Assembly: GCA_011048585.1 (NCBI GenBank)
Contig: DSDS01000071.1
Span: forward strand, 1 to 5,601
Direction: 5' to 3'
From: Desulfurivibrio alkaliphilus
GTDB lineage: Bacteria > Desulfobacterota > Desulfobulbia > Desulfobulbales > Desulfurivibrionaceae
Length of the DNA stretch: 5,601 nucleotides
How positions within the stretch are numbered: position 1 is the first letter of the stretch; each line of letters starts with the position of its first letter. The position numbers and the translations under genes are program-made. Positions 5,128-5,601 of this stretch are shown piece after piece. The notes beneath the pieces were generated by a model. It made no database searches. It worked only from the letters and a program-made list of their open reading frames with translations, and was not told the origin of the DNA.

Positions 5128-5601
5128 TTAAGCGGTTGTTTCGATCAGGGCCAGAAGCTGGGAGGTGATCTGCCGCAACAGCTCCGGGTTGGCCCGGGTC
5201 TCGACGTTGAGCCGTAGCAGGGGTTCGGTGTTGGAGGAGCGCAGATTAAGGCGGAACTGGTCGCTGCTGAAGCTGAGCCCGTCGGTGTAATCGTAGGCGC
5301 CGGGGAAATCGGCACACCAGGATTGCACCCGGGCGATGGCCGCCGCCGGATCGGCCACCCGGCGGTTGATCTCGCCGCTCACCGGAAAGGCCTGTTGCAT
5401 GGCGGCCACCAGTTGGCCCAGAGTGCGGCCGCTGGTGGCCAGCAGTTCGCAAACCAGCAGCCAGGGAATCATCCCCGAATCGCAGTAGGAGAAATCGCGG
5501 AAATAGTGGTGGGCGCTCATCTCGCCGCCGTAAACTGCGTCTTCCCGGCGCATCCGCTCCTTGATAAAGGCATGCCCGGTTTTGGCCAGCACCGGAATCC
5601 C
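5128..5601 (-). CDS. manB: Phosphomannomutase, CpsG/ManB type (partial, C-terminal part)
   Basis: The last 157 residues of an alpha-D-phosphohexomutase; the N-terminal part with the catalytic phosphoserine loop lies beyond the right edge. The enzyme interconverts mannose 6-phosphate and mannose 1-phosphate in the cytoplasm, feeding GDP-mannose and surface polysaccharide synthesis. Visible residues 25-33 hold the sugar-recognition loop GGEMSAHHY, followed by FRDFSYCDSGMIPWLL, a close match to what I recall of enterobacterial CpsG/ManB. DYTDGLSF precedes domain 4, and RSSNTEPLLRLNVE (121-134) is the phosphate-binding loop that closes the active site. The ending at LLALIETTA matches the family's usual C-terminus. 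The frame is open to the edge, so there is no start to choose. A bifunctional phosphoglucomutase activity is possible in this family. The DUF2141 remnant follows within 4 nt. Confidence 0.93.
   Translation of the reverse strand, partial: GIPVLAKTGHAFIKERMRREDAVYGGEMSAHHYFRDFSYCDSGMIPWLLVCELLATSGRTLGQLVAAMQQAFPVSGEINRRVADPAAAIARVQSWCADFPGAYDYTDGLSFSSDQFRLNLRSSNTEPLLRLNVETRANPELLRQITSQLLALIETTA

Overview
The window reads as a GC-rich bacterial chromosome segment, most likely from an anaerobic Desulfobacterota-type organism (a sulfate or sulfur reducer and relatives). This is inferred from gene content: an FmdE-family protein, a DUF134 regulator and a NifX/NifB-like small protein form a set common in that group. 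No rRNA or tRNA is present, so the taxonomy stays tentative.

Layout, left to right. Bases 14-121 form a long, nearly continuous imperfect inverted repeat just after the stop of the first gene. A minus-strand pair follows: fmdE-like (1758-2369), then an exported family 5 ABC solute-binding protein (129-1727) 30 bp downstream. A good sigma70-type promoter (2421-2449) drives the pair, and a perfect palindrome sits on the predicted transcription start. Across a roughly 210-bp divergent region, a DUF134 helix-turn-helix gene (2584-2931) runs on the plus strand and ends by overlapping the stop codon of the next gene. The minus-strand operon 4795-2928 encodes, in transcription order, a DUF302 protein, a BASS/ACR3-like 10-helix membrane transporter without cysteines, and a NifX-like protein with a CxxxC tail. 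Its promoter (4880-4908) is TTGACA-17-TAATGT. That promoter lies in the broken end of a DUF2141 gene remnant (4894-5123), which follows directly on the 3' part of a CpsG/ManB-type phosphomannomutase that runs off the right edge (5128-5601).

How it may fit together: the middle of the window looks like a small metal or oxyanion handling locus. It has an importer-type binding protein, an FmdE Zn-ribbon protein, a candidate regulator, a permease of the arsenite/bile-acid superfamily and a metal-cluster-binding-type protein. The ligand is not readable from the sequence. The transporter lacks the cysteine and glutamate reported as essential in characterised Acr3 pumps, so calling it arsenite resistance would be premature. 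The phosphomannomutase (GDP-mannose and surface polysaccharide precursor supply) is probably unrelated and marks the edge of a different operon.
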